A stretch of DNA of 64,000 nt from Chitinophaga pinensis (GTDB taxonomy: Bacteria; Bacteroidota; Bacteroidia; NS11-12g; UBA9320), in NCBI GenBank assembly GCA_945907065.1, contig CAMDSC010000003.1, forward strand, positions 1 to 64,000, given 5' to 3'. This document shows positions 8,589 to 17,064 of this stretch, piece after piece. A program made the position numbers and the translations under genes. Every line of letters starts with the position of its first letter. Positions within the stretch are counted from its first letter, which is position 1. The notes under the pieces were generated by a model. It worked only from the letters and a program-made list of their open reading frames with translations. It ran no database searches and had not been told where the DNA came from.

Positions 8589-9449
8589 ATGAACAACTCC
8601 CAAATTCAAAAGTATTTTTTCAATGAACTCTCCTCTTTTAATTATAAAAATGAGTTGGCAGCTATTTGGAAGCAAATTTTGGAGTTTGTATTTTTTATGA
8701 ATCCGGTTGTTTTTATTACACAACCTCAAGAAGAAATGGATGAGGAAAAAGTTAGAAAATTGGAGTATATCATTCTAGGACTTAAAAAATTTGAACCCAT
8801 TCAATACATCATTGGCAAAGCTTGGTTTTGTGACAGCATATTTATTGTAGATCCTTCGGTGCTTATTCCCAGACCTGAGACGGAGGAATTGGTTTATATA
8901 GTTTGCGAATACATAATTGAAGGCTCTGAAAATGTTTTGGATATTGGCACAGGCAGTGGTTGCATTGCCATAAGCATTAAAAAAAATAAACCCAAAAGCT
9001 ATGTGGTGGCAGTGGATATTTCGGAAGACGCCCTTAATGTGGCCACCAACAACGCCACTCAAATACTAGGTAACACGTCGGTTTCTTTTATTAATCGCGA
9101 TATTCTAAAACCTGATTTTACAGATATTTTTAACATTAAATTTGATATCATTGTAAGCAATCCGCCATACATTCCTTTGAATGAGAAAGAAACAATTAGT
9201 GAAAATGTTCTAGATTTTGAACCTCATCTCGCTTTATTTTGTGATACTGACCCATTACAATTTTATAAAGCAATTGCAATGCAAGCCCAAAAATTATTAA
9301 ATCCAAAAGGCATGTTATTTTTTGAAGTACATGAAAATTTTTGGGAAGAGGTTAAAAAAATGTTGGTGGAAATGGATTTTAACGAAGTAGAAGTAATTCA
9401 GGATTTTCAAGGCAAAAACAGAATAATTAAAGCAAAATATACACTATGA
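8589..9449 (+). CDS. prmC: Peptide chain release factor N5-glutamine methyltransferase
   Basis: A 286-residue S-adenosylmethionine-dependent enzyme that methylates the Gln of the GGQ motif in release factors, improving translation termination. The N-terminal helical substrate-binding domain covers about 1-90. It is followed by the FCDSIFIVDPSVLIPRPETEELV linker in which the PRPETE motif is diagnostic, then the SAM site LDIGTGSGCIAIS (about 118-130) and the catalytic NPPYIP (about 193-198). Divergent from ribD with a 43-bp shared promoter region; its stop overlaps the K+ channel gene by 4 bp. Confidence 0.95.
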   Translation: MNNSQIQKYFFNELSSFNYKNELAAIWKQILEFVFFMNPVVFITQPQEEMDEEKVRKLEYIILGLKKFEPIQYIIGKAWFCDSIFIVDPSVLIPRPETEELVYIVCEYIIEGSENVLDIGTGSGCIAISIKKNKPKSYVVAVDISEDALNVATNNATQILGNTSVSFINRDILKPDFTDIFNIKFDIIVSNPPYIPLNEKETISENVLDFEPHLALFCDTDPLQFYKAIAMQAQKLLNPKGMLFFEVHENFWEEVKKMLVEMDFNEVEVIQDFQGKNRIIKAKYTL

Positions 9450-10354
9450 TAAAACAATTAAGAGACCCCGGTTTGGGTGAAAAATTTTACCAAAACAAAA
9501 GCCGAATGGTAAATAAAGACGGCTCGTTTAACTCCAAACGAACCGGTATGAAACCTCATCTTTACCATTATTTAATTACAATCGGTCCAATAAAAATTTC
9601 ATCAATAATTGTATCAACATATTTGATTGCTAACTTAATTTTTGCAACTATTTATTCTGCCATTGGTATCGAAAAATTGGGGGGACAGCATTTTGAAAGT
9701 CCATTTTTAACCGGGTTTCTTTTTAGTATGCAGGCCTTTACCACTGTAGGTTTTGGAGCAATTTATCCACATGATTATTTAACCGGACTTATCAGTGGAA
9801 TGGAAGCCTTGTTTGGTCTTTTGTTTTTTGCTTTTGCCACAGGTATTGTTTATGGACGTTTCTCAAAACCAACCGCTTTTATTAAGTTTAGTGAAAATGC
9901 AGTAATAGCACCTTATAAAGATGGGCGGGCTTTTATGTTTCGTATTGTAAATGCTCGACCAAATACATTGATAAATATGAATGTGGGAATAATATTGGCA
10001 ATGAAAACTGAGGAAGGGAATGATATTAACCGAAAATATTACAATCTTGAGATTGAAACTGCTTCTGTAGTTTTTTTTCCAATGCCTTGGACGATTGTGC
10101 ACCATATTAATGAAAATAGCCCATTAAATGGGTTATCGCAAAGTGATTTGGAAAAACTGGATGCTGAATTTTTGATTCATATCACTGGCTTTGATGAAAC
10201 GTATGCCCAAAATACTACTACTATTTTTTCATATAAATTTTATGAAATGCAATGGGCTAAAAAATTTAAACTCAATTATAGTTTAAATGATGCCGGCCAA
10301 GTTGAGTATGATATTAACCGAATTGGGGAAACAGAAGCAGCACCATTGCCTTGA
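9446..10354 (+). CDS. Inward-rectifier (Kir-type) potassium channel
   Basis: A 302-residue KirBac-like channel. Two membrane helices (about 50-72 and 112-136) flank a pore loop with the filter TTVGFG at residues 99-104 (codons 9740-9757). The rest is the cytoplasmic immunoglobulin-like Kir domain, including FMFRIVNARPN, VVFFPMPWTIVHHI and a DETYAQNTTTIFSYKF strand that matches the family. Canonical filters read TVGYG; Phe in place of Tyr is seen in some K+ channels and normally keeps K+ selectivity. It overlaps prmC by 4 bp, which is likely translational coupling without functional relation. Confidence 0.9.
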   Translation: MIKQLRDPGLGEKFYQNKSRMVNKDGSFNSKRTGMKPHLYHYLITIGPIKISSIIVSTYLIANLIFATIYSAIGIEKLGGQHFESPFLTGFLFSMQAFTTVGFGAIYPHDYLTGLISGMEALFGLLFFAFATGIVYGRFSKPTAFIKFSENAVIAPYKDGRAFMFRIVNARPNTLINMNVGIILAMKTEEGNDINRKYYNLEIETASVVFFPMPWTIVHHINENSPLNGLSQSDLEKLDAEFLIHITGFDETYAQNTTTIFSYKFYEMQWAKKFKLNYSLNDAGQVEYDINRIGETEAAPLP

Positions 10355-10355
10355 C

Positions 10356-10796
10356 TTACATCAAAGCAATTTTCTTCACTCTGTTTTTGTGCCTTCCACC
10401 TTCAAAGGCTGTTGCTAAAAATACTTCTAATATTTCTATTGCGGTAGTTTCAGGAATAAATCTAGAAGGTAAACAAAGCACATTTGCATCATTATGAAGA
10501 CGGGCTAATTCTCCTAGTTCTTTATTCCAGCAGAGTGCTGCACGAATTTGTTGATGTTTGTTGGCGGTCATACATACTCCGTTGCCACTTCCACAAATTA
10601 CAATACCAAATTCATATTGCCCATTTGCCACCGACATGGCCAAAGGATGCACAAAGTCAGGGTAATCAACAGAATTGTCAGAAAAACAGCCAAAGTCTTT
10701 AATTTCAAAACTGTCGGCAAATAATGGCATTAGTTTTTGTTTAAGTTCAAATCCGGCGTGGTCGCAGCCAAAGGCTATTCGGGTTTTTGTCTCCAT
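10356..10796 (-). CDS. rpiB: Ribose-5-phosphate isomerase B
   Basis: A 146-residue LacAB/RpiB enzyme interconverting ribose 5-phosphate and ribulose 5-phosphate in the non-oxidative pentose phosphate pathway. The opening FGCDHAGFELK holds the phosphate-binding loop, and VICGSGNGVCMTANKH (about 66-81) holds the catalytic Cys/Gly loop. RAALCW and NDANVLCLPSRF complete the core. Length is normal. It lies 31 bp downstream of tatC on the same strand and may be co-transcribed; it is convergent with the K+ channel gene with a single base between stops. Confidence 0.95.
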   Translation of the reverse strand: METKTRIAFGCDHAGFELKQKLMPLFADSFEIKDFGCFSDNSVDYPDFVHPLAMSVANGQYEFGIVICGSGNGVCMTANKHQQIRAALCWNKELGELARLHNDANVLCLPSRFIPETTAIEILEVFLATAFEGGRHKNRVKKIALM

Positions 10797-10827
10797 AATT
10801 TTTTAGATTGTACGAAATAAGGTATTT

Positions 10828-11640
10828 TTAAGATTCAGTTTGGTCTTTTTTTTCCACTCTTTTTGTAATTATTACCCCAACCTCATAAAGAATAAGAAGT
10901 GGAATGCTTACAAGTATTTGGCTTCCAGCATCAGGAGGCGTAACTATTGCAGCAACTATCACAATTATTAGTATTGCATAACGTCGATATTTTTTTAAGA
11001 ATGCTGCATTTATCAATCCCATCTTTGCCAAAAAATACATAACCAATGGAAGCTCAAAAATTAAGCCGGTAGCCACGGTGAGCATCGACATAAATGAAAT
11101 GTAGCTTTGGATAGTCCAAGTATTATTAATTTGATCAGATATGGAATAACTAGCCATAAAAAACAGAGAAACCGGGGCTAACAAAAAATAACCAAATAAA
11201 ACGCCTATTAAAAACAAACCTGAACTTATAATAATTATTCCACTTGTTTTCTTTTGTTCTTCTGGTTTAAGAGCCGGCTTAAAAAAACGCCAAAATTCAT
11301 AAATTACATATGGAAATGCTGCTATTAAGCCAACAACAAAAGCAATCATCAATCCCATAATAAACTGTCCGGTAACGTCGGTATTTATTATAGTAAACTT
11401 AAATAGCTCGGGATTCATATCAATATGAATTGCGCGAAATAATTTGTAGGTAAAAAAATCTTTTGATCTCGGGCCAAAAATCAAGGTGTTCATTACAAAG
11501 TCATTAAATACAAAAGCCAATATAGCGCCAATAATAACTGCAATTAATGACCTAACAATATGTCCCCGCAGTTCACTGATGTGATCAAAAAACGACATGT
11601 TTTTTTCATTCTCATCTATATCAGTTTGGTCCAATGCCAT
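10828..11640 (-). CDS. tatC: Sec-independent translocase subunit TatC
   Basis: A 270-residue inner-membrane protein with six hydrophobic helices. It is the receptor subunit of the twin-arginine pathway that exports folded proteins. The N-terminal SFFDHISELRGHI segment carries the essential HxxELR signal-peptide-binding motif; the FPYVIYEFWRFFKPAL loop is also typical. No tatA/B gene lies beside it, as is common in Bacteroidota. Promoter-like TAAATTTG lies 19 nt upstream of the ATG, in the region shared with divergent rsmG. Confidence 0.96.
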   Translation of the reverse strand: MALDQTDIDENEKNMSFFDHISELRGHIVRSLIAVIIGAILAFVFNDFVMNTLIFGPRSKDFFTYKLFRAIHIDMNPELFKFTIINTDVTGQFIMGLMIAFVVGLIAAFPYVIYEFWRFFKPALKPEEQKKTSGIIIISSGLFLIGVLFGYFLLAPVSLFFMASYSISDQINNTWTIQSYISFMSMLTVATGLIFELPLVMYFLAKMGLINAAFLKKYRRYAILIIVIVAAIVTPPDAGSQILVSIPLLILYEVGVIITKRVEKKDQTES

Positions 11641-11659
11641 TAGATTTTTTTATAAGGCG

Positions 11660-11667
11660 CAAATTTA
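11660..11667 (-). promoter_or_regulatory. tatC -7 element TAAATTTG
   Basis: Minus-strand TAAATTTG followed by GCGCC, a full match to TAnnTTTG, 19 nt before the tatC ATG. The -33 half is not clear. Confidence 0.5.
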
Positions 11668-11709
11668 AGGTTTAACACTACACAAGGATTATAAAATTTA
11701 AAAATCATT

Positions 11710-11717
11710 TAATTTTG
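11710..11717 (+). promoter_or_regulatory. rsmG -7 element TAATTTTG abutting the start codon
   Basis: TAATTTTG is a perfect TAnnTTTG and is separated from the rsmG ATG at 11719 by a single base. With the usual few bases between this element and the transcription start, any transcript from it would be leaderless or lack the full ATG. Confidence 0.5.
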
Positions 11718-11718
11718 C

Positions 11719-12363
11719 ATGGAATTGAAATTACTAAAAAAATACTTCCCCACTATTTCTGACGATCAACTAAAACAGTTTCAACTTTTAGCAGAATTGT
11801 TCAGTGAATATAATTTAAATGTAAATATGATTAGCCGCAAGGATGTTGAAAATCTTGAAGAACGGCATATTCTACACTCACTGGCTATTGCCAAATTTAT
11901 TACGTTTAAATCTCAAACTCGTATTTTGGATGTTGGCACTGGAGGCGGTTTTCCTGGATTACCGTTAGCAATTCTATTTCCCGACTGCAAATTTTATTTG
12001 GTTGATTCTATAGGAAAAAAAATAAATGTGGTAAAAGAATTGGTAGCTCAACTTGGCTTAAAAAATGTGGAAGCTATAAATGCTCGAGCTGAATCATTGA
12101 CAATAGATATTGATTTTGTGGTATCGAGGGCCGTAGCTCCTATATCCGATTTATACCGATGGTCAAAAAATAGACTTACAAAAGATAAATATAATGACAA
12201 GCCAAATGGTTTTATTTTACTGAAAGGTGGAAATTTAACTGAGGAGAAAAATGAATTTAAAGAAATGCTGAGAAAGAGTATTAAAATTCAGGAAGTGCCT
12301 TTGGATGCTTACTTTAGGGAAGAATATTTTGATACCAAAAAGATTATCTACTTTTCAATTTAA
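11719..12363 (+). CDS. rsmG: 16S rRNA 7-methylguanosine methyltransferase RsmG
   Basis: A 214-residue SAM-dependent methyltransferase that modifies G527 (E. coli numbering) of 16S rRNA in the decoding region. Motifs visible are NMISRKD..ENLEERHILHSL (about 36-55), the SAM loop ILDVGTGGGFPGLPLAI (about 73-89) and VSRAVAPI (about 135-142). The start MELKLLKKYF agrees with Bacteroidota homologues, so the ATG is credible even though it directly follows a promoter element. Divergent from tatC with 78 bp between starts. Confidence 0.95.
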   Translation: MELKLLKKYFPTISDDQLKQFQLLAELFSEYNLNVNMISRKDVENLEERHILHSLAIAKFITFKSQTRILDVGTGGGFPGLPLAILFPDCKFYLVDSIGKKINVVKELVAQLGLKNVEAINARAESLTIDIDFVVSRAVAPISDLYRWSKNRLTKDKYNDKPNGFILLKGGNLTEEKNEFKEMLRKSIKIQEVPLDAYFREEYFDTKKIIYFSI

Positions 12364-12397
12364 AATTAATAATTTTTAAAACCGGTAATGATTTTAG

Positions 12398-12405
12398 TAA
12401 GTTTG
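12398..12405 (+). promoter_or_regulatory. -7 element TAAGTTTG
   Basis: TAAGTTTG matches TAnnTTTG and lies 33 nt before ATG 12439 of the small T9SS cargo gene. It sits downstream of the alternative ATG at 12388, which argues against that earlier start. Confidence 0.5.
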
Positions 12406-12438
12406 TCGTCTAATCAATTTTATAGACAGAAAATAAAT

Positions 12439-13401
12439 ATGAATAAATTATCTACAATCTTTCTTATCATGATTGCATTTGCATTCAGTAGTCAGGCTCA
12501 AATTAAAGTTTCTTCTGCTGCTGGTTCCTTTGATACACTTACCTCGGGTACTTTGATATACTATCAATATGCATGGGATGATCCATTGGATGAAGATTAT
12601 CCTGCTGGGGTACAATTACCTAAACCTGTAAAAGCTTTTGAAATAGTTTGGGATTCAATGTTGGTTTCTGATGGTGCTATTTTTCTTACTTCTACTTCAA
12701 ATCCATCGGCTCTTTTGGCAGTAGATGCAGTTGGATGGGATTTAATAGATAAAGGTTATGAGGATACTATTAACTATCCAAATATTTCTCCAGTTACGGT
12801 ATCTCTTTCAGAAACCGAAGTGGAATGGATGGACTTCGGATTTTATAATGAAATAGATAAATTGTATTTGGCTCCCAGTAAAGGAAGTGTTAAGATTTCA
12901 GTGGATTCTACCAATAAACTTAATATTATTTATGGAGATTTTGCAATAGTTAATCCAGATCTATGTTTTGAAGGTTTTGGAAGTTTACGCCCTTCGGTTA
13001 CATATTTTGATAATTCTTCAAACGTTACTACTTGGTTTATTTATGGAGATCCAACATCTCCAACTATTGATACTTTATCGGACACAGCGTTTGCCAATTT
13101 ACCGCCATTGGGACAAAAAATAACGATTGATTTTAATAAAACTAACTGGATTAAACAGTTGGCTAAAATTTCAATTTCAGTTTCACCTAATCCAGCTATG
13201 GATATAATAACTGTCAATGGTAGTAAGAATTTTTCAGGAAATGTATATCAGTTAATTTCAATGGATGGAAAGTTGATTATTAGAGGTAAAATGGATTCAA
13301 ATAAAATAAATGTTTCGCAACTGAAAACCGGAAATTATATTCTTAAAATTACAGATAAAGGCCAGGGTTACTATAGCAGATTTATTAAATCGGATAATTA
13401 A
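12439..13401 (+). CDS. Secreted protein with T9SS type A sorting domain
   Basis: A 320-residue exported protein of unknown function. The N-terminus from ATG 12439 is a clean signal peptide ending near SSQAQ. The middle region (about 25-240) is acidic and rich in aromatic and beta-prone residues, with no motif I recognise. The C-terminal 75 residues form a T9SS sorting domain (SVSPNPAMDIITVNG, YQLISMDGKLI, LKTGNYILKI). The frame is open from ATG 12388, but those 17 extra residues precede a good signal peptide and a -7 element, so 12439 is chosen. Single gene, convergent with the polysaccharide deacetylase. Confidence 0.75.
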   Translation: MNKLSTIFLIMIAFAFSSQAQIKVSSAAGSFDTLTSGTLIYYQYAWDDPLDEDYPAGVQLPKPVKAFEIVWDSMLVSDGAIFLTSTSNPSALLAVDAVGWDLIDKGYEDTINYPNISPVTVSLSETEVEWMDFGFYNEIDKLYLAPSKGSVKISVDSTNKLNIIYGDFAIVNPDLCFEGFGSLRPSVTYFDNSSNVTTWFIYGDPTSPTIDTLSDTAFANLPPLGQKITIDFNKTNWIKQLAKISISVSPNPAMDIITVNGSKNFSGNVYQLISMDGKLIIRGKMDSNKINVSQLKTGNYILKITDKGQGYYSRFIKSDN

Positions 13402-13410
13402 TAAATAAAG

Positions 13411-14733
13411 TTAATTGGCAATTAAATAGGTCGCATCTTTAATTAATTTCTCATACACCTTTTTCCAATCGCCTTTCCATCGCAGCTTGCCGGATAATGA
13501 TTCGTTATGCCAAAGGCTTATAAATGTTCCGTTTACTTGGATTACTTTTTTTAAAAGTTCCCTGTTCTTTTCGATGGCTTGTTCAGGGGTAAGTTTATAG
13601 TAATGCAATGGGGTAATATCCATACTGCAGAAGGGATAAAGCAATAAATTGGTGGTTTCATCTTTTTCTAAATCATAGAAATAAAAAGGCGAAGCAATCC
13701 CTGCCCTAAAACCATATTGACTGGTGTAGCCTAATGTATAATCTTGTTCAATTCCATTTTTAATTAAATTGGAATACGTGAACGGAAACTGATGGATTAA
13801 AAAGTGCTGGCGGCTGAGTTTGGGTTTTTGCCCTGTAATTTTTTCAAGCCTGTTCATTTCTACTTCTACTAAATCAAATTTAGAATTGGATTGGTAGGAT
13901 GGATGGATGCCTATTTCATAATCCTTGCTTAATTTTTTTATAACGTCAGACTGATTTTTATTATTCCAACTTATATTTTTATCAAACTTGGAGTAATTGG
14001 CCAATAACCAAAAATAAATAACTTCAGTATTGTTGATTTTATGGATTGCTTTTATATCTCCAAACACATCAAAGGTGTCTTTTTTAAATCCAGTTAAGGT
14101 TTTAAAACGGTTGCTAACTTCGGCAAAATTACCTCTAAAAAAATCCTTTAAAAATCCTGAAACCGACCATAAAAATCCTTTTTCCTTGTATTGAAACGTG
14201 CTGTCGATATCAATGGTAGAAATGAATCGGAACTTTGGTTCATCAAAAATCAAATCAGGAAATTTTAGAATCAAGTCCTTTTTTAATTTTTGCACCCAAC
14301 TATTTACCAATGGAAATTCAAAGCTTTTGGTTTTACTTAAAATGCTGGCTTCGGGCGGAAACCGATGATGAGCATCAGGCGTAAAACCTTTGTATTCCTC
14401 ATAACGACTTACCAAATAAAAAATGGCTGCAAATAAATCAAAGTCCCATTCTGTAGATTCTGAAGTTTCAGCAGGAAATAAAATAGTTTCGCTTCCTGAG
14501 TTTTGATGAGGAACCTCTATAGGTTCAAAACCTTTAGAATTTAGTAAATCACTGCAAAGTGGAATATATATATAAGTTGAATTTTTAAAGGTTTTGGAAT
14601 AAACTATATGAGAAGTTTCGGTTTCTGAAACCATTTCATAGTTAATTCCTAAAAGTTGCTTAAAAACCAAATCGAAAACAAAATGAGTTCTGTTGGTTTG
14701 AAATAAAGAGTGTATTTTTAACGTAGAATTCAA
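13411..14733 (-). CDS. Polysaccharide deacetylase family protein (DUF7033-like N-terminus)
   Basis: A 440-residue protein without a signal peptide. The first 150 residues resemble the N-terminal domain found in Bacteroidota deacetylase-like proteins ([16 protein letters not shown] at the start). The rest has NodB-like features: [16 protein letters not shown] holds the paired metal-site aspartates, [11 protein letters not shown] a histidine motif, and [30 protein letters not shown] a second histidine region. LWHNESLSG near the end may complete the active site. Likely acts on a cell-surface or capsule sugar; the adjacent gmd-fcl genes support a glycan role. The substrate is not determinable. 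Confidence 0.75.
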   Translation of the reverse strand: MNSTLKIHSLFQTNRTHFVFDLVFKQLLGINYEMVSETETSHIVYSKTFKNSTYIYIPLCSDLLNSKGFEPIEVPHQNSGSETILFPAETSESTEWDFDLFAAIFYLVSRYEEYKGFTPDAHHRFPPEASILSKTKSFEFPLVNSWVQKLKKDLILKFPDLIFDEPKFRFISTIDIDSTFQYKEKGFLWSVSGFLKDFFRGNFAEVSNRFKTLTGFKKDTFDVFGDIKAIHKINNTEVIYFWLLANYSKFDKNISWNNKNQSDVIKKLSKDYEIGIHPSYQSNSKFDLVEVEMNRLEKITGQKPKLSRQHFLIHQFPFTYSNLIKNGIEQDYTLGYTSQYGFRAGIASPFYFYDLEKDETTNLLLYPFCSMDITPLHYYKLTPEQAIEKNRELLKKVIQVNGTFISLWHNESLSGKLRWKGDWKKVYEKLIKDATYLIAN

Positions 14734-14793
14734 TTATTTGCTGGTTTCCAAAACACTGCTAAATAAACCCTTTTACCATAGCTTAACAAATTT

Positions 14794-14801
14794 TAAATTT
14801 G
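14794..14801 (+). promoter_or_regulatory. gmd -7 element TAAATTTG
   Basis: TAAATTTG followed by CACC, 26 nt before the TTG at 14828. It lies inside the longest possible gmd frame (open from 14738) and therefore favours the later start. Confidence 0.5.
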
Positions 14802-14827
14802 CACCTAACATCATTAAATTTCAAGCA

Positions 14828-15967
14828 TTGCAAAAGCGAGCACTCATTACAGGAATAACAGGGCAGGACGGAGCCTATTTGGCAGAGTTTTTATTAAATA
14901 AAGGCTATGAAGTTCACGGTATAAAACGCAGGAGTTCATTGTTCAATACAGATAGGATTGATCATTTGTATCAAGACCCTCATGAACGTAACCTAAAACT
15001 GAAACTTCACTATGGTGATTTAACCGATAGTACCAATTTGATTCGTATTATTCAGGAAGTTCAGCCCGATGAAATTTATAATCTCGCCGCTATGAGCCAC
15101 GTGAAAGTGAGTTTTGAAACTCCGGAATACACTGCCAATGCTGATGGTATTGGAACTTTGCGAATTTTAGAAGCCATGCGAATTTGTAACCTAACTGAAA
15201 AGTGCAGGTTTTATCAAGCCTCTACTTCTGAATTGTATGGTTTGGTGCAGCAAGTTCCGCAAAGCGAAACCACTCCGTTCTATCCCCGTTCGCCTTATGC
15301 TGTGGCCAAAATGTATGGGTATTGGATTACTGTAAACTATCGAGAAGCCTACAATATGTATGCTTGTAACGGAATTCTTTTTAACCATGAATCACCTATA
15401 AGAGGCGAAACTTTTGTTACCCGTAAAATAACCAGAGCTGCTAGCCGTATAGCTATTGGTTTGCAGGATAAATTATTTCTTGGAAACCTAGATGCAAAGC
15501 GCGATTGGGGACATGCTAAAGATTATATCGAAGCTATGTATTTAATGCTTCAACAGCCAAAGGCCGAAGATTATGTAATTGCTACGGGAATTACCACCGA
15601 GGTTCGAGAATTTGTTAGAATGAGCTTTGCTGATCTTGGTATCGGTATCGGATTTAAAGGAAATGGTGTGAATGAAATAGGATTTATTACATCTATTGAT
15701 AAAGCGAGAATGGAGTTTTTAGAACTAAAAAATCCAAACTTGAAAGAAGGCAAAGAGGTTGTTTTTGTTGACCCACTTTATTTTCGTCCTACCGAAGTAG
15801 ATTTATTAATAGGAGACCCAACTAAAGCCAAAACCCAATTGGGTTGGGAGCCAAAGTATGATTTAAATTCTTTGGTAAACGATATGATGAAAGGCGATTT
15901 AAAGTTGATGAAAAAGGAAAAATATCTTCAAGACGGGGGATTTAGAGTATTTAATTATTTTGAGTAA
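14828..15967 (+). CDS. gmd: GDP-mannose 4,6-dehydratase
   Basis: A 379-residue short-chain dehydrogenase/reductase that converts GDP-mannose to GDP-4-keto-6-deoxymannose, the first step to GDP-L-fucose. Motifs: the NADP-binding [15 protein letters not shown] at the N-terminus, [13 protein letters not shown], the YNLAAMSHV segment and the catalytic YAVAK (in [12 protein letters not shown]). The frame is open 30 codons further upstream, but homologues begin at the KRALITG strand, so the TTG at 14828 is chosen, consistent with the upstream -7 element. It is followed by fcl after a short palindromic repeat, and the two enzymes act in sequence. Confidence 0.95.
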   Translation: MQKRALITGITGQDGAYLAEFLLNKGYEVHGIKRRSSLFNTDRIDHLYQDPHERNLKLKLHYGDLTDSTNLIRIIQEVQPDEIYNLAAMSHVKVSFETPEYTANADGIGTLRILEAMRICNLTEKCRFYQASTSELYGLVQQVPQSETTPFYPRSPYAVAKMYGYWITVNYREAYNMYACNGILFNHESPIRGETFVTRKITRAASRIAIGLQDKLFLGNLDAKRDWGHAKDYIEAMYLMLQQPKAEDYVIATGITTEVREFVRMSFADLGIGIGFKGNGVNEIGFITSIDKARMEFLELKNPNLKEGKEVVFVDPLYFRPTEVDLLIGDPTKAKTQLGWEPKYDLNSLVNDMMKGDLKLMKKEKYLQDGGFRVFNYFE

Positions 15968-15969
15968 TG

Positions 15970-16030
15970 TTTTGTCATTCCGACAAATGAGGAATCTGAT
16001 TAAGATGCTTCGTGCCTCAGCATGACAAAA
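15970..16030. repeat. Small palindromic REP/MITE-like unit
   Basis: A 61-bp unit with 9-bp terminal inverted repeats, TTTTGTCAT and ATGACAAAA. Inside are the GAGGAATCT and AGATGCTTCGTGCCTCAGC segments, which can fold on themselves. Its style (GTCATTCCGA... at one end, CAGCATGACAAA at the other) resembles dispersed intergenic palindromes that I know from Bacteroidota genomes. Only one copy is in this window, so its repeat status is inferred. Confidence 0.6.
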
Positions 16031-16042
16031 CCATAATTAGCA

Positions 16043-16969
16043 ATGAATAGCAACAGCAAAATATTTATAGCCGGCCATAGAGGAATGGTAGGCTCTGCAA
16101 TTAAAAGAGCCTTGGAAAACCAGGGATTTACAAATCTTGTTTATCAAACTTCTGCCGAACTTGACCTTAGAGATTTCAATGCAGTAGCTGATTTTTTTGA
16201 TGATGAGCAACCGGAATATGTTTTTCTTGCTGCTGCCAAAGTAGGAGGGATAGTGGCCAATAATACGTATCGTGCCCAGTTTTTGTATGAAAATTTACAA
16301 ATTCAGAACAACGTAATTCATAATTCGTATTTGCATGGTGTAAAAAAACTTATGTTTTTTGGTTCATCGTGTATTTACCCAAAGTTAGCACCTCAGCCCT
16401 TAAAGGAAGAATATCTTTTAACTGGATTATTGGAGCCAACCAATGAGCCGTATGCTATTGCTAAAATTACAGGTATTAAAATGTGCGAAGCCTACCGGAG
16501 CCAATACGGGTGTAATTTTATATCTGTAATGCCTACTAATTTGTATGGACTAAATGATAACTATGATGCTCAGAACAGCCATGTGTTGCCAGCTTTGATT
16601 CGCAAGTTTCATGAAGCAAAAGTTTCAGGTGCAGGTGAAGTGGTTATTTGGGGAAGCGGAACTCCATTACGCGAGTTTTTGTTTGCAGATGATTTAGCCG
16701 ATGCTGCCGTAAAATTAATGTTGGAATATGAGGAAGAAAAGTTTGTAAATATAGGAACTGGCCATGATATAAGTATTAAAGAATTAGCCGAACTTATAAA
16801 AAAAATTATAGGTTTTGAAGGAAAATTGATTTTTGATACTTCCAAACCCGATGGAACCCCCCGGAAATTAATGGATGTTTCTTTTTTGAATAGTTTGGGT
16901 TGGAAATATAAAACCAAACTTGAAGACGGAATTAAGATTGCTTATCAAGATTTTTTAAAAAGGGTTTAG
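16043..16969 (+). CDS. fcl: GDP-L-fucose synthase
   Basis: A 308-residue epimerase/reductase that turns the Gmd product into GDP-L-fucose using NADPH. The N-terminal dinucleotide-binding motif [10 protein letters not shown] (about 9-18), the [21 protein letters not shown] region in pieces, the catalytic YAIAK (about 137-141) and the [13 protein letters not shown] stretch are all diagnostic. Length is normal. The gene sits 75 bp after gmd, with only the palindromic repeat between. A strong terminator follows. GDP-fucose probably feeds surface polysaccharide or glycoprotein fucosylation. Confidence 0.95.
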   Translation: MNSNSKIFIAGHRGMVGSAIKRALENQGFTNLVYQTSAELDLRDFNAVADFFDDEQPEYVFLAAAKVGGIVANNTYRAQFLYENLQIQNNVIHNSYLHGVKKLMFFGSSCIYPKLAPQPLKEEYLLTGLLEPTNEPYAIAKITGIKMCEAYRSQYGCNFISVMPTNLYGLNDNYDAQNSHVLPALIRKFHEAKVSGAGEVVIWGSGTPLREFLFADDLADAAVKLMLEYEEEKFVNIGTGHDISIKELAELIKKIIGFEGKLIFDTSKPDGTPRKLMDVSFLNSLGWKYKTKLEDGIKIAYQDFLKRV

Positions 16970-16995
16970 CTCTTGAAGATAATTTTTAAAAATTA

Positions 16996-17049
16996 ACTCC
17001 TCTATAAAAAAAGCCCCGATGAAAATCGGGGCTTTTTTTATAGAGGAGT
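16996..17049. terminator. Perfect 25-bp stem bidirectional terminator
   Basis: Arms 16996-17020 and 17025-17049 are exact reverse complements around a GAAA tetraloop. The GC core GCCCCGAT is flanked by A and T runs, so it should terminate transcription of fcl from the left and of the giant surface gene from the right. The stem continues past the T-run through CTCCTCTAT, longer than a terminator needs. Confidence 0.9.
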
Positions 17050-17064
17050 GATTAACAGCCTTTA

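Noticed and set aside
12388-12438. Earlier ATG for the small T9SS cargo gene
   Set aside because: It lies upstream of a -7 element and would put 17 residues ahead of a good signal peptide.
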